From: Gracilimonas sp.
GTDB taxonomy: Bacteria; Bacteroidota; Rhodothermia; Balneolales; Balneolaceae
NCBI RefSeq assembly: GCF_017641085.1
Contig: NZ_JAEPPI010000002.1
Span: 1 to 64,000 of the forward strand
DNA length: 64,000 nt
Reading direction: 5' to 3'
Below the pieces are notes generated by a model. It was not told the origin of the DNA and did no database searches. It saw nothing but the letters and a program-made list of their open reading frames with translations. Every line of letters begins with the position of its first letter. Positions within the stretch are counted from its first letter, which is position 1. Both the position numbers and the translations under genes were made by a program. Shown here one piece after another: positions 35,950 through 44,994 of this stretch.

Positions 35950-37077
35950 TTAAGATAAGGCTAATTCCAGATCTGAAATAATATCATCGGGATGTTCCAG
36001 CCCCACGCTCAGACGAATCAGGTTATCCGGGGTTGGCGACTCTTCCCCTTCACTGCTTTTACGGTGTTCCCAGATGCTTTCAATGCCTCCGAGACTGGTA
36101 GCGGCTTTGATCATTTTTGCTCCGGCAACAACCTTTATGGCATCTTCAGCCGTTCCGTCGATCAGAAATGAGATCATCCCTCCAAAGTCATCCATCTGCG
36201 CTTTGGCTATGTCGTGTCCGGGGTGAGAGGATAAACCGGGATAGAATACCTTTTCAACTTTTGGGTGATCATTCAGAAAATCAGCTACTTTTCGGCCATT
36301 CTCGTTATGAGCACGCATTCGATACGGAAACGAACGGATACTCCGGCTCAGCAGCCAGCAATCCTGCGGAGAGGGAACGGCGCCCTGCACCACCTGAACT
36401 TTTCTGATTAGCTCAAACAACTCTTCATTCCCTTTGGTGATAACGGCACCGCCTAAAATATCACTGTGACCGCCAAGGTATTTCGTTGTAGAATGAATCA
36501 CCACATCGGCCCCAAGCTCCAGTGGGCGCATATTGAATGGTGTGGGCCAGGTGTTATCGATGGCTGCTATGGCTCCGTGTTTTTGGGCGATTTTACTTAC
36601 TTCCACCACATCGGTAATGAGGAGTCGTGGGTTTGAAGGGGTTTCCATCCAAACCAGTTTGGTGTTCTCTTTCAGGGATGATGAAACGGTATTCAAATCC
36701 GTCATGTCAATGAAATCAACCTCCAGGTTCCAGCGTTCGGCAAACTCCCAGATCAGCTTTCGGGTACCAAAATACACATCCTCGGGAACCAGCACGTGTG
36801 CCCCGGATGCTATAGTTTGAAATACCGAGGAGATAGCCGCAATCCCTGATGAAAATGCCGCGCAATGATCTCCGCCTTCCAGATCTCTTATCACATTTTC
36901 CAGCTGTACACGGTTGGGGTTTGAATGTCGGGTGTATTTCCAGTCGTCATCCTTCCTGCCCGACTTCCGGTGCTCGTAAATGGTGGACATTTCTATTCCC
37001 GGAACAATGGGCTCATTCTCTCCAACCTGTTCCTTCATGCTGCCATGGATGGCTATCGTCTCAATGTGTTTTTTCAT
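35950..37077 (-). CDS. Trans-sulfuration PLP enzyme (cystathionine gamma-synthase/lyase family)
   Basis: A 375-aa Cys/Met-metabolism PLP-dependent enzyme. The PLP lysine lies in HSTTKYLGGHSDILGGAV. Also seen: EGGDHCAAFSSGIAAISSVF, WMETPSNPRLLITDV, AIDNTWPTPF and near the end SLGGIESIWEHR and RLSVGLEHPDDII. The family includes cystathionine gamma-synthase, beta- and gamma-lyases and methionine gamma-lyase, which sequence motifs alone do not separate. I start at MKKHIETIAIHG (37077); an upstream in-frame start adds 19 residues with no family match. Confidence 0.9.
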   Translation of the reverse strand: MKKHIETIAIHGSMKEQVGENEPIVPGIEMSTIYEHRKSGRKDDDWKYTRHSNPNRVQLENVIRDLEGGDHCAAFSSGIAAISSVFQTIASGAHVLVPEDVYFGTRKLIWEFAERWNLEVDFIDMTDLNTVSSSLKENTKLVWMETPSNPRLLITDVVEVSKIAQKHGAIAAIDNTWPTPFNMRPLELGADVVIHSTTKYLGGHSDILGGAVITKGNEELFELIRKVQVVQGAVPSPQDCWLLSRSIRSFPYRMRAHNENGRKVADFLNDHPKVEKVFYPGLSSHPGHDIAKAQMDDFGGMISFLIDGTAEDAIKVVAGAKMIKAATSLGGIESIWEHRKSSEGEESPTPDNLIRLSVGLEHPDDIISDLELALS

Positions 37078-37334
37078 GGGTAATCGGTGCGTATTTGATT
37101 CACCCCAAAATAAACAAAATCTATGGATACTCACTCGCTGAATAGCTACCTAAGTTTCAGTCTGAGTAAATTTCTAATGCTAACACCGAATTTGCCGATA
37201 AGGAAAACATCACTGAATTTTAGGTTAGGTTGATTTTGGTTTGTGGTTTCATTGTATTATCAACTGATATTATTTTAGCCGGAACAGTAAAATAACTGTT
37301 GGCAGTACTTATCATTTCTACAGAATAGAATTTA

Positions 37335-38630
37335 ATGGCTAAGCTTTGGGAAAATTATAAACTTAGGGTTCGCGAGAACTGTATGGGCAGTTTGACCCGT
37401 TCTGATGGATTGGAATATTGGAGAAACAAGCTCTTTACCACCATCATTATATACCTCTTCCCCCTTGGAATCATTGTTTTACTTCCCTCTGCATTAGTTG
37501 TGTTTGCGCTCGACATTCTTTCATTAACCGTCGCTTATATCTTTTTTGGGCTGTCTATTACAGTCATTTCTCTCTATAGCGGGTTGCAGATCAATTATCG
37601 CAAATATCTTTTCCTTACCCTTATTTATTCGGTAGCTGCCATCCTTATTTTCTTTATGGGTGAACTCGGGGCAGGTCTTACTTATTTATTTGGAGCCACG
37701 GTTTTTTCCCTGCTGATTCTGCCTACCCGCGCCGGGGTGCTTACCATTTTCGTCAATATCCTCATTTGTGTGATACAGGCATTATTAATTCACAACCGCC
37801 TTGTTGATTACCCATTGCGCGAAAGCTACGAGGTAGCTTCATGGATTGCCATTTCGGCTAATTCTATTCTCTTGAGTATAGTCGCCGTGGTATTTATGCC
37901 CATGCTGTTTAGCGGACTTCAGGAAACTATTGAATCCCAGAAAGAACTCAAGCTAAACCTGTTGAGCTATCAGGGGGAACTGGAGAATTCGCTGGGCGAG
38001 AAAAACACCCTTCTTGCTGAAATCCACCATCGGGTAAAAAACAACCTGGCAGTAATATCGGGAATGCTTCAGATGCAGTCGTTCAAAGAAACGGATGAAC
38101 GTATTCAGAAAAAGCTGATGGACAGTACTCTTCGCATTAAATCGATGGCCAATATTCACGAGCAGCTTTACCAATCCAACAGCTTTTCGAATATGGATTT
38201 TGATGCCGGTTTAAAAAACCTGGTTCATGCCATTCTCGATACCATGGATGATCATTCTAAAATTGAGACTGAATTCAACCTTGAGCCCATCAACCTGAAC
38301 ATTAACCAAGCGGTGCCCTGCTGCTTGATTGTAAATGAAGTGCTGACCAATTCCATTAAGCACGCATTTTCGGATATGCAGAAAGGACTGATTTCCGTTC
38401 AGCTTCAAAAGAATGATCAGCAGATCACCCTGCAGATAACAGACAACGGGGTTGGCTTTCCTGATGATGATCAGCCGGAAACAAAGGATTCACTCGGCAT
38501 GGTACTGATTCAAACGCTGGCAGATCAGCTGGAAGCAGACTATGAATATAAATCCCGGGAAACAGAACCCGGCGTACTCTTTCGGTTGTCATTCAGACTC
38601 TCGGATGTAAACGAAAGTCACCTTTCCTGA
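37335..38630 (+). CDS. Membrane sensor histidine kinase (HisKA_2 type)
   Basis: A 431-aa kinase. About six hydrophobic helices fill residues 30-200, without an obvious ligand-binding domain. Then comes EIHHRVKNNLAVISGMLQMQ (His231/His232 region), the phospho-acceptor box of HisKA_2/EnvZ-unlike kinases, and an ATPase domain (CCLIVNEVLTNSIKHAF, ITDNGVGFPDDD, LGMVLIQTLADQLEADYEY). HisKA_2 kinases commonly act in general stress or light responses. No response regulator is next to it. Its last 13 bases overlap the convergent M48 protease gene. Confidence 0.9.
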   Translation: MAKLWENYKLRVRENCMGSLTRSDGLEYWRNKLFTTIIIYLFPLGIIVLLPSALVVFALDILSLTVAYIFFGLSITVISLYSGLQINYRKYLFLTLIYSVAAILIFFMGELGAGLTYLFGATVFSLLILPTRAGVLTIFVNILICVIQALLIHNRLVDYPLRESYEVASWIAISANSILLSIVAVVFMPMLFSGLQETIESQKELKLNLLSYQGELENSLGEKNTLLAEIHHRVKNNLAVISGMLQMQSFKETDERIQKKLMDSTLRIKSMANIHEQLYQSNSFSNMDFDAGLKNLVHAILDTMDDHSKIETEFNLEPINLNINQAVPCCLIVNEVLTNSIKHAFSDMQKGLISVQLQKNDQQITLQITDNGVGFPDDDQPETKDSLGMVLIQTLADQLEADYEYKSRETEPGVLFRLSFRLSDVNESHLS

Positions 38631-39862
38631 TTACCATTTCTGATTGCCCGGATACGCTCCAGTACCGGCGGATGAGAATAATTCAGAAATACATAGAACG
38701 AGTGAGGGGTTAAGTTACTCAGGTTATCCTTTGAAAGTTGCTTAAGCGTTGAAATCATATCTTCAGGTTCACCGGTTGTTTCTGCTGCAAAAGCATCAGC
38801 TTCAAATTCGTGCCGGCGGGAAATCATTTGCATGAATACAGACAAAATCATATCGATGGGAGCATACAGCATTCCAAAAAAGATGAGACCGGCATAAACC
38901 GACATCTGTTCCATATAAAACGCATCGAATAATCCCCCGGCGTTCAGAAATACCGATAGCAAGTAGAACAACACTCCTGTTTGCGCTACGCTGGTTATCA
39001 TCCCTTTTATGATGTGCTTTTTCTTGTAATGACCGATTTCATGAGCCAAGACCGCCACTAATTCTTGTACGGTGTGATTCTCGACCAGCGTATCATAAAG
39101 TCCTACTCTTTTATTCTTCCCGAAGCCGGTAAAAAAGGCATTCGATTTACTGGATCGCCGGGAGCCGTCAATCACAAACAAACCCTGCAGAGGGAAATTC
39201 ACCTTCTCAGTATATTCTTCAATAGCGGTTCTAAGTTCCCCTTCTTCAAGTGGGGTGAATTTATTGAACAGCGGCATGATCCAGGTCGGGGCCACATATT
39301 GCATAATCAACGTAAAGGCAGTGACCGCCCCCCAGGCATACAGCCAGGCCAAATCTCCGGCATACATAAAGAACCAGAGAATTCCGGCAAGCAGAGGCAT
39401 CCCGATTAATAATCCAAGCCCCAGTCCTTTCACCATATCCAACACAAAAGTTTTCGGGGTGGTTTTGTTGAAGCCGAATCGCTCTTCAATCACAAAAGTA
39501 GAATAAATACTGAATGGAAGGTTCAGAATGGTTTTAGCCAGCAGTAAAATCCCTATATAGATCAAACCCGTTACCAGCTCTCCAAACCCCCAGGCCCGAA
39601 CAATCTGATCCAGCCAGTTGAATCCGCCCGAGAACCAGAATCCCAACACCAGCGCCAGGTCAAATCCGCCGGTCAGAAAGCCAAACTTGGTTCTTACTTT
39701 GGTGTATTCCTGAGATTTGGCGTAGGTATCTTCATCATATACTCCTTCAAATTCTTCAGGAAGTTCTTTTGATAGAGATTTCAGGTTCAGGTAGTTGGAG
39801 GTGATATCAAGAATAAAATCGATGGCAATGGTTGCCAGAATAATGATGGCGTAAATATTCAC
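38618..39862 (-). CDS. M48 family zinc metallopeptidase (Ste24/CAAX protease 1-like)
   Basis: A 414-aa integral membrane protease. The zinc site LVAVLAHEIGHYKKKHI (HExxH) and the downstream Glu in SRRHEFEADAFAAET are present, along with the Ste24 N-terminal segment YTKVRTKFGFLTGGFDLALVL, YSTFVIEERFGFNKTTP and DGSRRSSKSNAFFTGFGKNKR. Several helices flank the catalytic domain. Bacterial members probably degrade damaged membrane proteins. A TAnnTTTG box lies 40 bases upstream. Confidence 0.95.
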   Translation of the reverse strand: MNIYAIIILATIAIDFILDITSNYLNLKSLSKELPEEFEGVYDEDTYAKSQEYTKVRTKFGFLTGGFDLALVLGFWFSGGFNWLDQIVRAWGFGELVTGLIYIGILLLAKTILNLPFSIYSTFVIEERFGFNKTTPKTFVLDMVKGLGLGLLIGMPLLAGILWFFMYAGDLAWLYAWGAVTAFTLIMQYVAPTWIMPLFNKFTPLEEGELRTAIEEYTEKVNFPLQGLFVIDGSRRSSKSNAFFTGFGKNKRVGLYDTLVENHTVQELVAVLAHEIGHYKKKHIIKGMITSVAQTGVLFYLLSVFLNAGGLFDAFYMEQMSVYAGLIFFGMLYAPIDMILSVFMQMISRRHEFEADAFAAETTGEPEDMISTLKQLSKDNLSNLTPHSFYVFLNYSHPPVLERIRAIRNGNQER

Positions 39863-39901
39863 GTAAAGAAACTTTTTGGTTCAGGCTGATTAAAATCTGA
39901 C

Positions 39902-39909
39902 CAAAGATA
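39902..39909 (-). promoter_or_regulatory. TAnnTTTG promoter box of the M48 protease gene
   Basis: Minus-strand TATCTTTG, exact to the consensus, with TTGTTT about 20 bases further upstream at a distance suited to the -33 element. It lies 39 bases before the start codon. Confidence 0.5.
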
Positions 39910-39938
39910 CTGATGTTTTTACTGAGTTAAACAACCGC

Positions 39939-40388
39939 CTATTCTTCTCTTTCAGCCAACAGAATCGCTTTGTATTCTTTTTTAGGGATCCCTTTTTCTG
40001 CCGATTCCGGATATGGATTTAATTCCAATAGCTTCAGGGTAATTCCATTAACCCGTTCACTCTTTTTATAATTGGAATGGGTGTTGAGTTTAACTTCCAG
40101 TTCATCATCGTCAATGGTTGTCACCAGCTTAACCTCACCATTACCCTCCCAAACACACGTTACATTTGCAGGACAACGACTGTCTTCCACCTTTGTAAAC
40201 TCAATGCGAATGGATTCATTGGTATTGGTTGCCGTTCCTCCATATGAAAGCTCAAATGGCTGCCCAATTTCAAAATCAGTTTGAATTGCTTTTATGTTTC
40301 CGCCTTCATCACTAAAAAGCATATTCTCACAGGAATAAAGCAACATGCCGCATATCAATAGCAACGTAAAGACTGTTATTTTTTTCAT
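39939..40388 (-). CDS. Small lipoprotein with DSRCP...CxWxG motif
   Basis: A 149-aa lipoprotein (lipobox LLYSC). The mature domain contains DSRCPANVTCVWEGNGEVKL, a two-cysteine DSRCPxxxxCxWxG block that recurs in many uncharacterised Bacteroidota exported proteins, and ends in a strand-rich region KLLELNPYPES. The two Cys could form a disulfide. Function unknown. AGGAGAGAACC precedes the ATG. It is 64 bases downstream of the mgtC-like gene on the same strand. Confidence 0.82.
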   Translation of the reverse strand: MKKITVFTLLLICGMLLYSCENMLFSDEGGNIKAIQTDFEIGQPFELSYGGTATNTNESIRIEFTKVEDSRCPANVTCVWEGNGEVKLVTTIDDDELEVKLNTHSNYKKSERVNGITLKLLELNPYPESAEKGIPKKEYKAILLAEREE

Positions 40389-40448
40389 GGTTCTCTCCTA
40401 AAATTTCGGAACTCAATAATGATAACGTTTCCGCCATTCATTTCATAT

Positions 40449-40934
40449 CTACTTCGAATACGGGCTCTCATAATCTGAAATTTTATACACCCATTTGTTC
40501 AGTCGGGTGAACAGGAAGTTAACCGTCACCAGAATAACAGTAGCCCCTGCTCCCAGCATATATTGTTTTAAGGCAATACTGATTCCAATACCTGCTGCCA
40601 TCAAAATAGTTGCGGAGGTAGTCAGGTACCGCACCATGGTTTTTGAGGTGCTTTTCAGGATGGTGCCGGCTCCTATAAAACTAACGCCCACAATCACCGC
40701 GTGAAGCATACGAATGGGATCAACGCCAAAGCTTTCGGTAGCGGCCAGCGTGCCAAAATCCTGAACCACGACCCTTCCCAAAGAAACCAGCAACGCCGCT
40801 GATCCCGCTATAATCATGTTCGTTCTTAATCCTGCCGGCTTTTGCTTCCATTCTCGCTCCAGCCCTAAAACACCGCCCAAGATCAAAGCGATGCTTACAT
40901 CCATCAATATGTACGATTGCGCTAATAAATCCAT
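40449..40934 (-). CDS. MgtC/SapB family membrane protein
   Basis: A 161-aa protein with about four or five transmembrane helices. The family signature LGGVLGLEREWKQKPAGLRTNMIIAGSAALL occupies residues 18-48, followed by DPIRMLHAVIVGVSFIGAGTI and the YLTTSATILMAAGIGISI helix. The extra C-terminal cytoplasmic domain of Salmonella MgtC is missing, so it is the short SapB-like form. MgtC-type proteins affect the F1Fo ATP synthase or Mg2+ homeostasis; the role here is unknown. I start at ATG 40934; an in-frame GTG lies four codons upstream. Confidence 0.92.
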   Translation of the reverse strand: MDLLAQSYILMDVSIALILGGVLGLEREWKQKPAGLRTNMIIAGSAALLVSLGRVVVQDFGTLAATESFGVDPIRMLHAVIVGVSFIGAGTILKSTSKTMVRYLTTSATILMAAGIGISIALKQYMLGAGATVILVTVNFLFTRLNKWVYKISDYESPYSK

Positions 40935-41123
40935 AATTCTAATCACTTAAGCTTGCTGATTCGGTTCCTTACTGATATAAAAGAAACAAGCCCCGCTTTG
41001 TTCCCTGCCAACCTGCGTATCTATACAGATGATAGAAAATAACAAATTAGTTTAATGTTAAACTATTGAATGATTCGTTGTATCTTGTGGTTGGTTTAAT
41101 AAATGCCAAATAAACGAGAAGCA

Positions 41124-42071
41124 ATGAAACATCAGAAAGGAATACATCACATTACAGCATTGGCCGGAGATGCTCAGCGCAATGCCGAATTTTACACGCA
41201 GGTTTTGGGCATGCGGCTGGTGAAGAAATCGGTGAATCAGGATGACCCTGGTACCTATCATTTGTTTTATGGAAATCAGTCTGCCAATCCGGGTTCAAGT
41301 TTAACCTTCTTCCCATGGCCGAATGCTGTTCAGGGCAAACCCGGAACTGGTGAAGTTGTGAATGTGGCACTTCAGGTTCCTGAAGGAACACAAGGTTACT
41401 GGGAATCTCGCCTCACTGATCACGATGTTGATTATACAGTGGAAGATGTTTTCGGAAGAACCGCACTTCGTTTCAGCGATCCCGACGGCATGGAACTGGA
41501 TCTGGTGTTTGAAGGGCAGGCAAAAGAAAAAGTGGAGAATGTGGATTACATCGTTCCCTTCGACAAAACCATTCAGGGATTCTGGGGAGCGCGCATGTAC
41601 CTGACCGAGCGTGAGCACACCGAGAAGCTACTTAACGAGTTATTCGAGTTCGAGCAAGTGGCGAATAAAGACAACCTATACTTATATCAAACCGATGCTG
41701 AAATTGGGCATTCGGTGATTATCGAAGTCGCTGATGCTCCCATTCACGGACAGAATGGTCGGGGTATAGTGCATCACATCGCTTTCCGGACTGAGAATAA
41801 GGAAGAACTGGACCAACTTCGCGAACAAGTAAGTAAGCGCGGACTTCACCCAACTCAAATTATCGACCGCCACTGGTTTAACTCTGTGTACTACAGGATA
41901 CCTGCCGGCGTGCTTTTTGAGATGGCTTCTGATGACCCCGGTTACACCGTAGATGAAGAATTTGAACACCTGGGAGAACACCTGATTCTTCCCCCATGGT
42001 TAGAAAACAAACGGGACCGGATTGAAGAAATCCTGCCGGAGATTAAGGTAACCTCAAAGGCAACATCCTAG
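41124..42071 (+). CDS. Ring-cleaving dioxygenase, MhqO-like (VOC superfamily)
   Basis: A 315-aa protein made of two vicinal-oxygen-chelate modules. The metal ligands are visible: His in KGIHHITALAGDAQ, His in GIVHHIAFRTEN and Glu in GVLFEMASDDPGYTVDE. The middle of the first module has FYTQVLGMRLVKKSVNQDDPGTYHLFYG, as in MhqO/LinE-type proteins that open hydroquinone rings. I start at ATG 41124, which has GAGAAG upstream; an ATG at 41103 has none. The next gene is an MhqD-like esterase, the pairing seen in Bacillus quinone-resistance operons. Role in quinone detoxification is inference from family and context. Confidence 0.88.
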   Translation: MKHQKGIHHITALAGDAQRNAEFYTQVLGMRLVKKSVNQDDPGTYHLFYGNQSANPGSSLTFFPWPNAVQGKPGTGEVVNVALQVPEGTQGYWESRLTDHDVDYTVEDVFGRTALRFSDPDGMELDLVFEGQAKEKVENVDYIVPFDKTIQGFWGARMYLTEREHTEKLLNELFEFEQVANKDNLYLYQTDAEIGHSVIIEVADAPIHGQNGRGIVHHIAFRTENKEELDQLREQVSKRGLHPTQIIDRHWFNSVYYRIPAGVLFEMASDDPGYTVDEEFEHLGEHLILPPWLENKRDRIEEILPEIKVTSKATS

Positions 42072-42075
42072 CACA

Positions 42076-42119
42076 TTTCTAACGTAGAGACACAAAATCT
42101 TGTGTCTCTACGTTAGAAA
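42076..42119. repeat. 20-bp-arm palindrome between dioxygenase and esterase genes
   Basis: Perfect 20-base arms (TTTCTAACGTAGAGACACAA and reverse complement) around the loop AATC. It starts 4 bases after the dioxygenase stop and ends just before an in-frame ATG at 42120. The GTAGAGAC...GTCTCTAC core places it in the same family as 61952-61989 and 33613-33646. It could act as a transcript-end or mRNA-stability hairpin within the operon. Confidence 0.85.
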
Positions 42120-42155
42120 ATGATTACCAAGTCCAATCCAATTACAATTGCATTC

Positions 42156-42824
42156 ATGAGTTTATTCCGTGTAACAGACAACACAAATTTCGAAGGTCCC
42201 CATCAAAACACACCAGTAGCTAAAGCCGGAGTACCTGCTTCAGAGGCCGATTACGCCATGATTATGATTCACGGTCGCGGAGCCAGCGCTCCCAGCATAC
42301 TCGACCTGAGTTCCGCATTCGAAACCGATAAAAAAATCACCTATCGGGCACCTCAGGCAAATGGACACACCTGGTATCCCTATTCTTTTATGGCCCCAAC
42401 CGAAAGGAACGAGCCCGGCCTGTCTTCCGGTCTTCAGAAAATTCATGACATCATTGAGGAACTCGAGTCGGATGGCATCTCAAAAGACCGAATCTTTCTT
42501 CTGGGGTTTTCTCAGGGAGCGTGTCTTGCTTCTGAGTTTATAGCGCGTCACCCTGCAAAGTATGCCGGCTTGATTGCATTGAGTGGAGGTGTGATCGGCG
42601 AATCTGTGGATTTTGACCAATACACCGGCGACCTTCAAAAAACTCCGGCTTTTTTAGGCTGCAGTGATGTTGATCCACATATCCCCAAAGAACGCGTTAA
42701 TGAAACCGAAGAACTTCTGAAGCAGTTGGGCGCAGATGTCACCAAAAAACTATACACGGGCATGGGACACCTTGTGAATGAAGATGAGATCAAGCATATT
42801 AATGCCTTATTAAATTCAAAATGA
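42156..42824 (+). CDS. Alpha/beta hydrolase, MhqD-like carboxylesterase/phospholipase
   Basis: A 222-aa serine hydrolase. The oxyanion region MIMIHGRGASAPSIL, nucleophile elbow LLGFSQGACLASEF (GFSQG), Asp in GCSDVDPHIP and His in YTGMGHLVNEDEI give a complete triad. The family is carboxylesterase/phospholipase (Abhydrolase_2), like MhqD. ATG 42156 is preferred because an earlier in-frame ATG (42120) abuts a perfect hairpin. Its stop codon lies inside the start of an AT-rich palindromic repeat. Likely partner of the upstream dioxygenase. Confidence 0.87.
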   Translation: MSLFRVTDNTNFEGPHQNTPVAKAGVPASEADYAMIMIHGRGASAPSILDLSSAFETDKKITYRAPQANGHTWYPYSFMAPTERNEPGLSSGLQKIHDIIEELESDGISKDRIFLLGFSQGACLASEFIARHPAKYAGLIALSGGVIGESVDFDQYTGDLQKTPAFLGCSDVDPHIPKERVNETEELLKQLGADVTKKLYTGMGHLVNEDEIKHINALLNSK

Positions 42825-42893
42825 AAGATGAAAAATTAAAAATTGGTTGGACACCTATTTTTAATTTTTCATTTTGAATCTTTAATTCACAAA
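42815..42893. repeat. AT-rich palindromic repeat, copy 1
   Basis: Left arm AATTCAAAATGAAAGATG then AAAAATTAAAAATT, right arm ATTTTTAATTTTTCATTTTG. The arms are complementary with a short middle (GGTTGGACACC). The element overlaps the end of the esterase gene and supplies its stop codon. A second copy lies at 46638-46730. The cation antiporter starts 2 bases after it. Confidence 0.7.
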
Positions 42894-42894
42894 C

Positions 42895-44463
42895 ATGGAA
42901 ATTCTTTGGCTGGCAGCAGCCTATGTTCTGGGGATGGCTGTATCGCGACTTAAGTTGCCGCCACTGGTCGGTTTTCTCGGTGCCGGTATTATTCTCTCTC
43001 TTTTGGGATTTGAAACCACCGACACCCTTCACGAGATCGGGCATCTCGGGGTTTTATTTCTACTGTTTACGGTAGGTCTTCACCTGCGCCTTAAAAGTAT
43101 TCTGCGACCGGAAGTTTTGGGCGCGGGTGGTATCCATCTCGCCTTAACTGCCGGAGTATTCGGACTGATTGCCTCCTTTTTCGGATACGAGCTTGTTGAA
43201 GCTGTCATAATTGGTATCCTTCTGGGCTTTTCAAGTACGGTGCTGGCCGCCAAATCCCTGGAAGACCGCGGCGAACTCGGCGCTTTCCACGCCCGTGTCT
43301 CTATCGGTATTTTGATTTTGCAGGATATTGTTGCCATCGCTTTGCTGGCTTTAACCGGTGGCGGCGTGCCTTCCATATGGGGCTTGGCTTTACTGGCTCT
43401 GCCCCTTTTCCGCCCGCTGTTAATTAAAGCCCTAATTGCTAGCGGACATGATGAACTTCAGCTTTTATTCGCCTTAATTTTAGCTATCGGCGGCGGAGCT
43501 CTTTTTGAAGTATTGGGACTATCATCCGAACTGGGTGCTTTAGTAGCAGGTGCTCTGCTTTCCGGCCATAAACTTGCTGATGAACTCACCCACAAACTTT
43601 GGGGACTCAAAGAGGCCTTTCTGGTTGGATTCTTTCTGGAAGTGGGCCTTGCAGGATTACCGGGTTACAACGAACTGATATTCTGCGTGGTCATTTTAGC
43701 CTTACTCCCCATCAAATCCATACTCTACTTCTTTTTGCTGGTGGGATTCAAACTGCGATCCAGAAACTCCTTTCTGGTTACTACCACGCTCACTTCTTAC
43801 AGTGAATTTACCCTCATTGCCGGAATTGTAGCCGTTTCAGGTGGCTTCATCCCGGAAACCGTTGTTACCAGTTTCGCCTTGCTTGTGGCAGTATCTTATG
43901 CCATCAACGCTCCGCTTTCTGCAAATGTAAATGCCCTTTGGAGTCGGTTTGAGCTTTCCCTGCTCAAGTACGAACGGGATGTCAAACATCCGGGTCAGCA
44001 GGTGGTCTCGCTTGGCAGTGCAAATTACCTGGTGGTTGGAATGGGGCAGGCCGGTTCATCCGCTTATGAGTACATGAAATATTACGGCCACAAAGTAATT
44101 GGTATGGATGCAGATCCGGCCAAGCTGGAAGAAAATATTCAAAGCAAAAGACGGGTAGTGTACGGTGATGCCCGCGATCCCGAATTATGGGAGAACATCA
44201 ATCTTGAAAATATTAAAGCCATCATGCTGGCTATCCCAAATCCCGGCACTAAAGTGGAAGCCACAAAATTGCTCCGTCAATATGGTTATAATGGAGATGT
44301 AGTGGCCCTGACCATGCGAAGCGACGAACATAAAGCTCTTAGAGAAGCGGGAGCTACGGCGGTTTGTCTGCCGATGTCTCAGGCTGGGAAAAAGTTAGCT
44401 GAACTCAGCCTCGAAGAAGGCCCGTCAGAGAGCACTTCGCTTAACCTGACTTTTGACCGATGA
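42895..44463 (+). CDS. CPA2 cation:proton antiporter with RCK (TrkA-N) domain
   Basis: A 522-aa KefB/KefC/YbaL-like protein. About twelve helices (residues 1-370) start MEILWLAAAYVLGMAVSRLKLP and include the CPA2 segment GHLGVLFLLFTVGLHLRLKS and ELGALVAGALLSGHKLADEL. The C-terminal cytoplasmic RCK_N Rossmann domain begins NYLVVGMGQAGSSAYEYMK with acidic DADPAKLEEN to bind NAD(H) or AMP. Kef proteins release K+ in exchange for H+ when electrophiles attack the cell. The start of a DsbA-like gene overlaps the stop (ATGA). Ion specificity cannot be read. Confidence 0.92.
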   Translation: MEILWLAAAYVLGMAVSRLKLPPLVGFLGAGIILSLLGFETTDTLHEIGHLGVLFLLFTVGLHLRLKSILRPEVLGAGGIHLALTAGVFGLIASFFGYELVEAVIIGILLGFSSTVLAAKSLEDRGELGAFHARVSIGILILQDIVAIALLALTGGGVPSIWGLALLALPLFRPLLIKALIASGHDELQLLFALILAIGGGALFEVLGLSSELGALVAGALLSGHKLADELTHKLWGLKEAFLVGFFLEVGLAGLPGYNELIFCVVILALLPIKSILYFFLLVGFKLRSRNSFLVTTTLTSYSEFTLIAGIVAVSGGFIPETVVTSFALLVAVSYAINAPLSANVNALWSRFELSLLKYERDVKHPGQQVVSLGSANYLVVGMGQAGSSAYEYMKYYGHKVIGMDADPAKLEENIQSKRRVVYGDARDPELWENINLENIKAIMLAIPNPGTKVEATKLLRQYGYNGDVVALTMRSDEHKALREAGATAVCLPMSQAGKKLAELSLEEGPSESTSLNLTFDR

Positions 44464-44984
44464 GCGATTTATATGCTGAAATATCAGATGATGACTATAT
44501 GCTGGGTAACCCTGATGCACCAGTCACATTGCTCGAATATGGTGACTATGAGTGCCCATACAGCCGGCTGGGATATCGTTTTTCGCAGATGTTGCTGAAG
44601 AAGTATAAGCAGAAGCTGAAGTTTGTATTCCGAAATTTCCCGCTTCGCAAAAAACACCCGAACGCTCAGTTAGCAGCTGAGGCGGCTTTGTGCGCCGGTG
44701 CTCAGGATCGGTTCTGGGAGATGCACAACCTGCTTTTTAAACACAACCGAAGGCTGAGTGAAAACAGAATTCTTGAATTTGCTGAAGATATCGGGCTCGA
44801 TTTATATCGCTTTAAGGTAAACCTGACAACCAATGAATTTGCCGGTCGGGTTACCGCTGATTTCCGGGGTGGTGTTAAAAGCGGCGTAGACGACACTCCT
44901 ACTTTTTTTGTGAACGGAAAGCGATATTCCGGTGAATTGGATTATAATCAATTGAAGGCTTTTGTTGATACTTTCCTGAACTAA
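44460..44984 (+). CDS. DsbA-family thioredoxin-fold protein with CPYS active site
   Basis: A 174-aa protein without signal peptide, so probably cytoplasmic. It begins with PVTLLEYGDYECPYSRLGYR: the usual CxxC is C32-P-Y-S35, so the second cysteine is lost. The cis-Pro loop VDDTPTFFVNGKRY and the helical insert are normal. The only other Cys is in ALCAGAQ, not close in sequence. Similar domains are fused to the C-terminus of some NhaA antiporters. Here the gene overlaps the antiporter by 4 bases, so it may be a redox-responsive or chaperone-like partner of it. A monothiol mechanism is inferred. Confidence 0.88.
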   Translation: MSDLYAEISDDDYMLGNPDAPVTLLEYGDYECPYSRLGYRFSQMLLKKYKQKLKFVFRNFPLRKKHPNAQLAAEAALCAGAQDRFWEMHNLLFKHNRRLSENRILEFAEDIGLDLYRFKVNLTTNEFAGRVTADFRGGVKSGVDDTPTFFVNGKRYSGELDYNQLKAFVDTFLN

Positions 44985-44994
44985 ATAAACGCTT

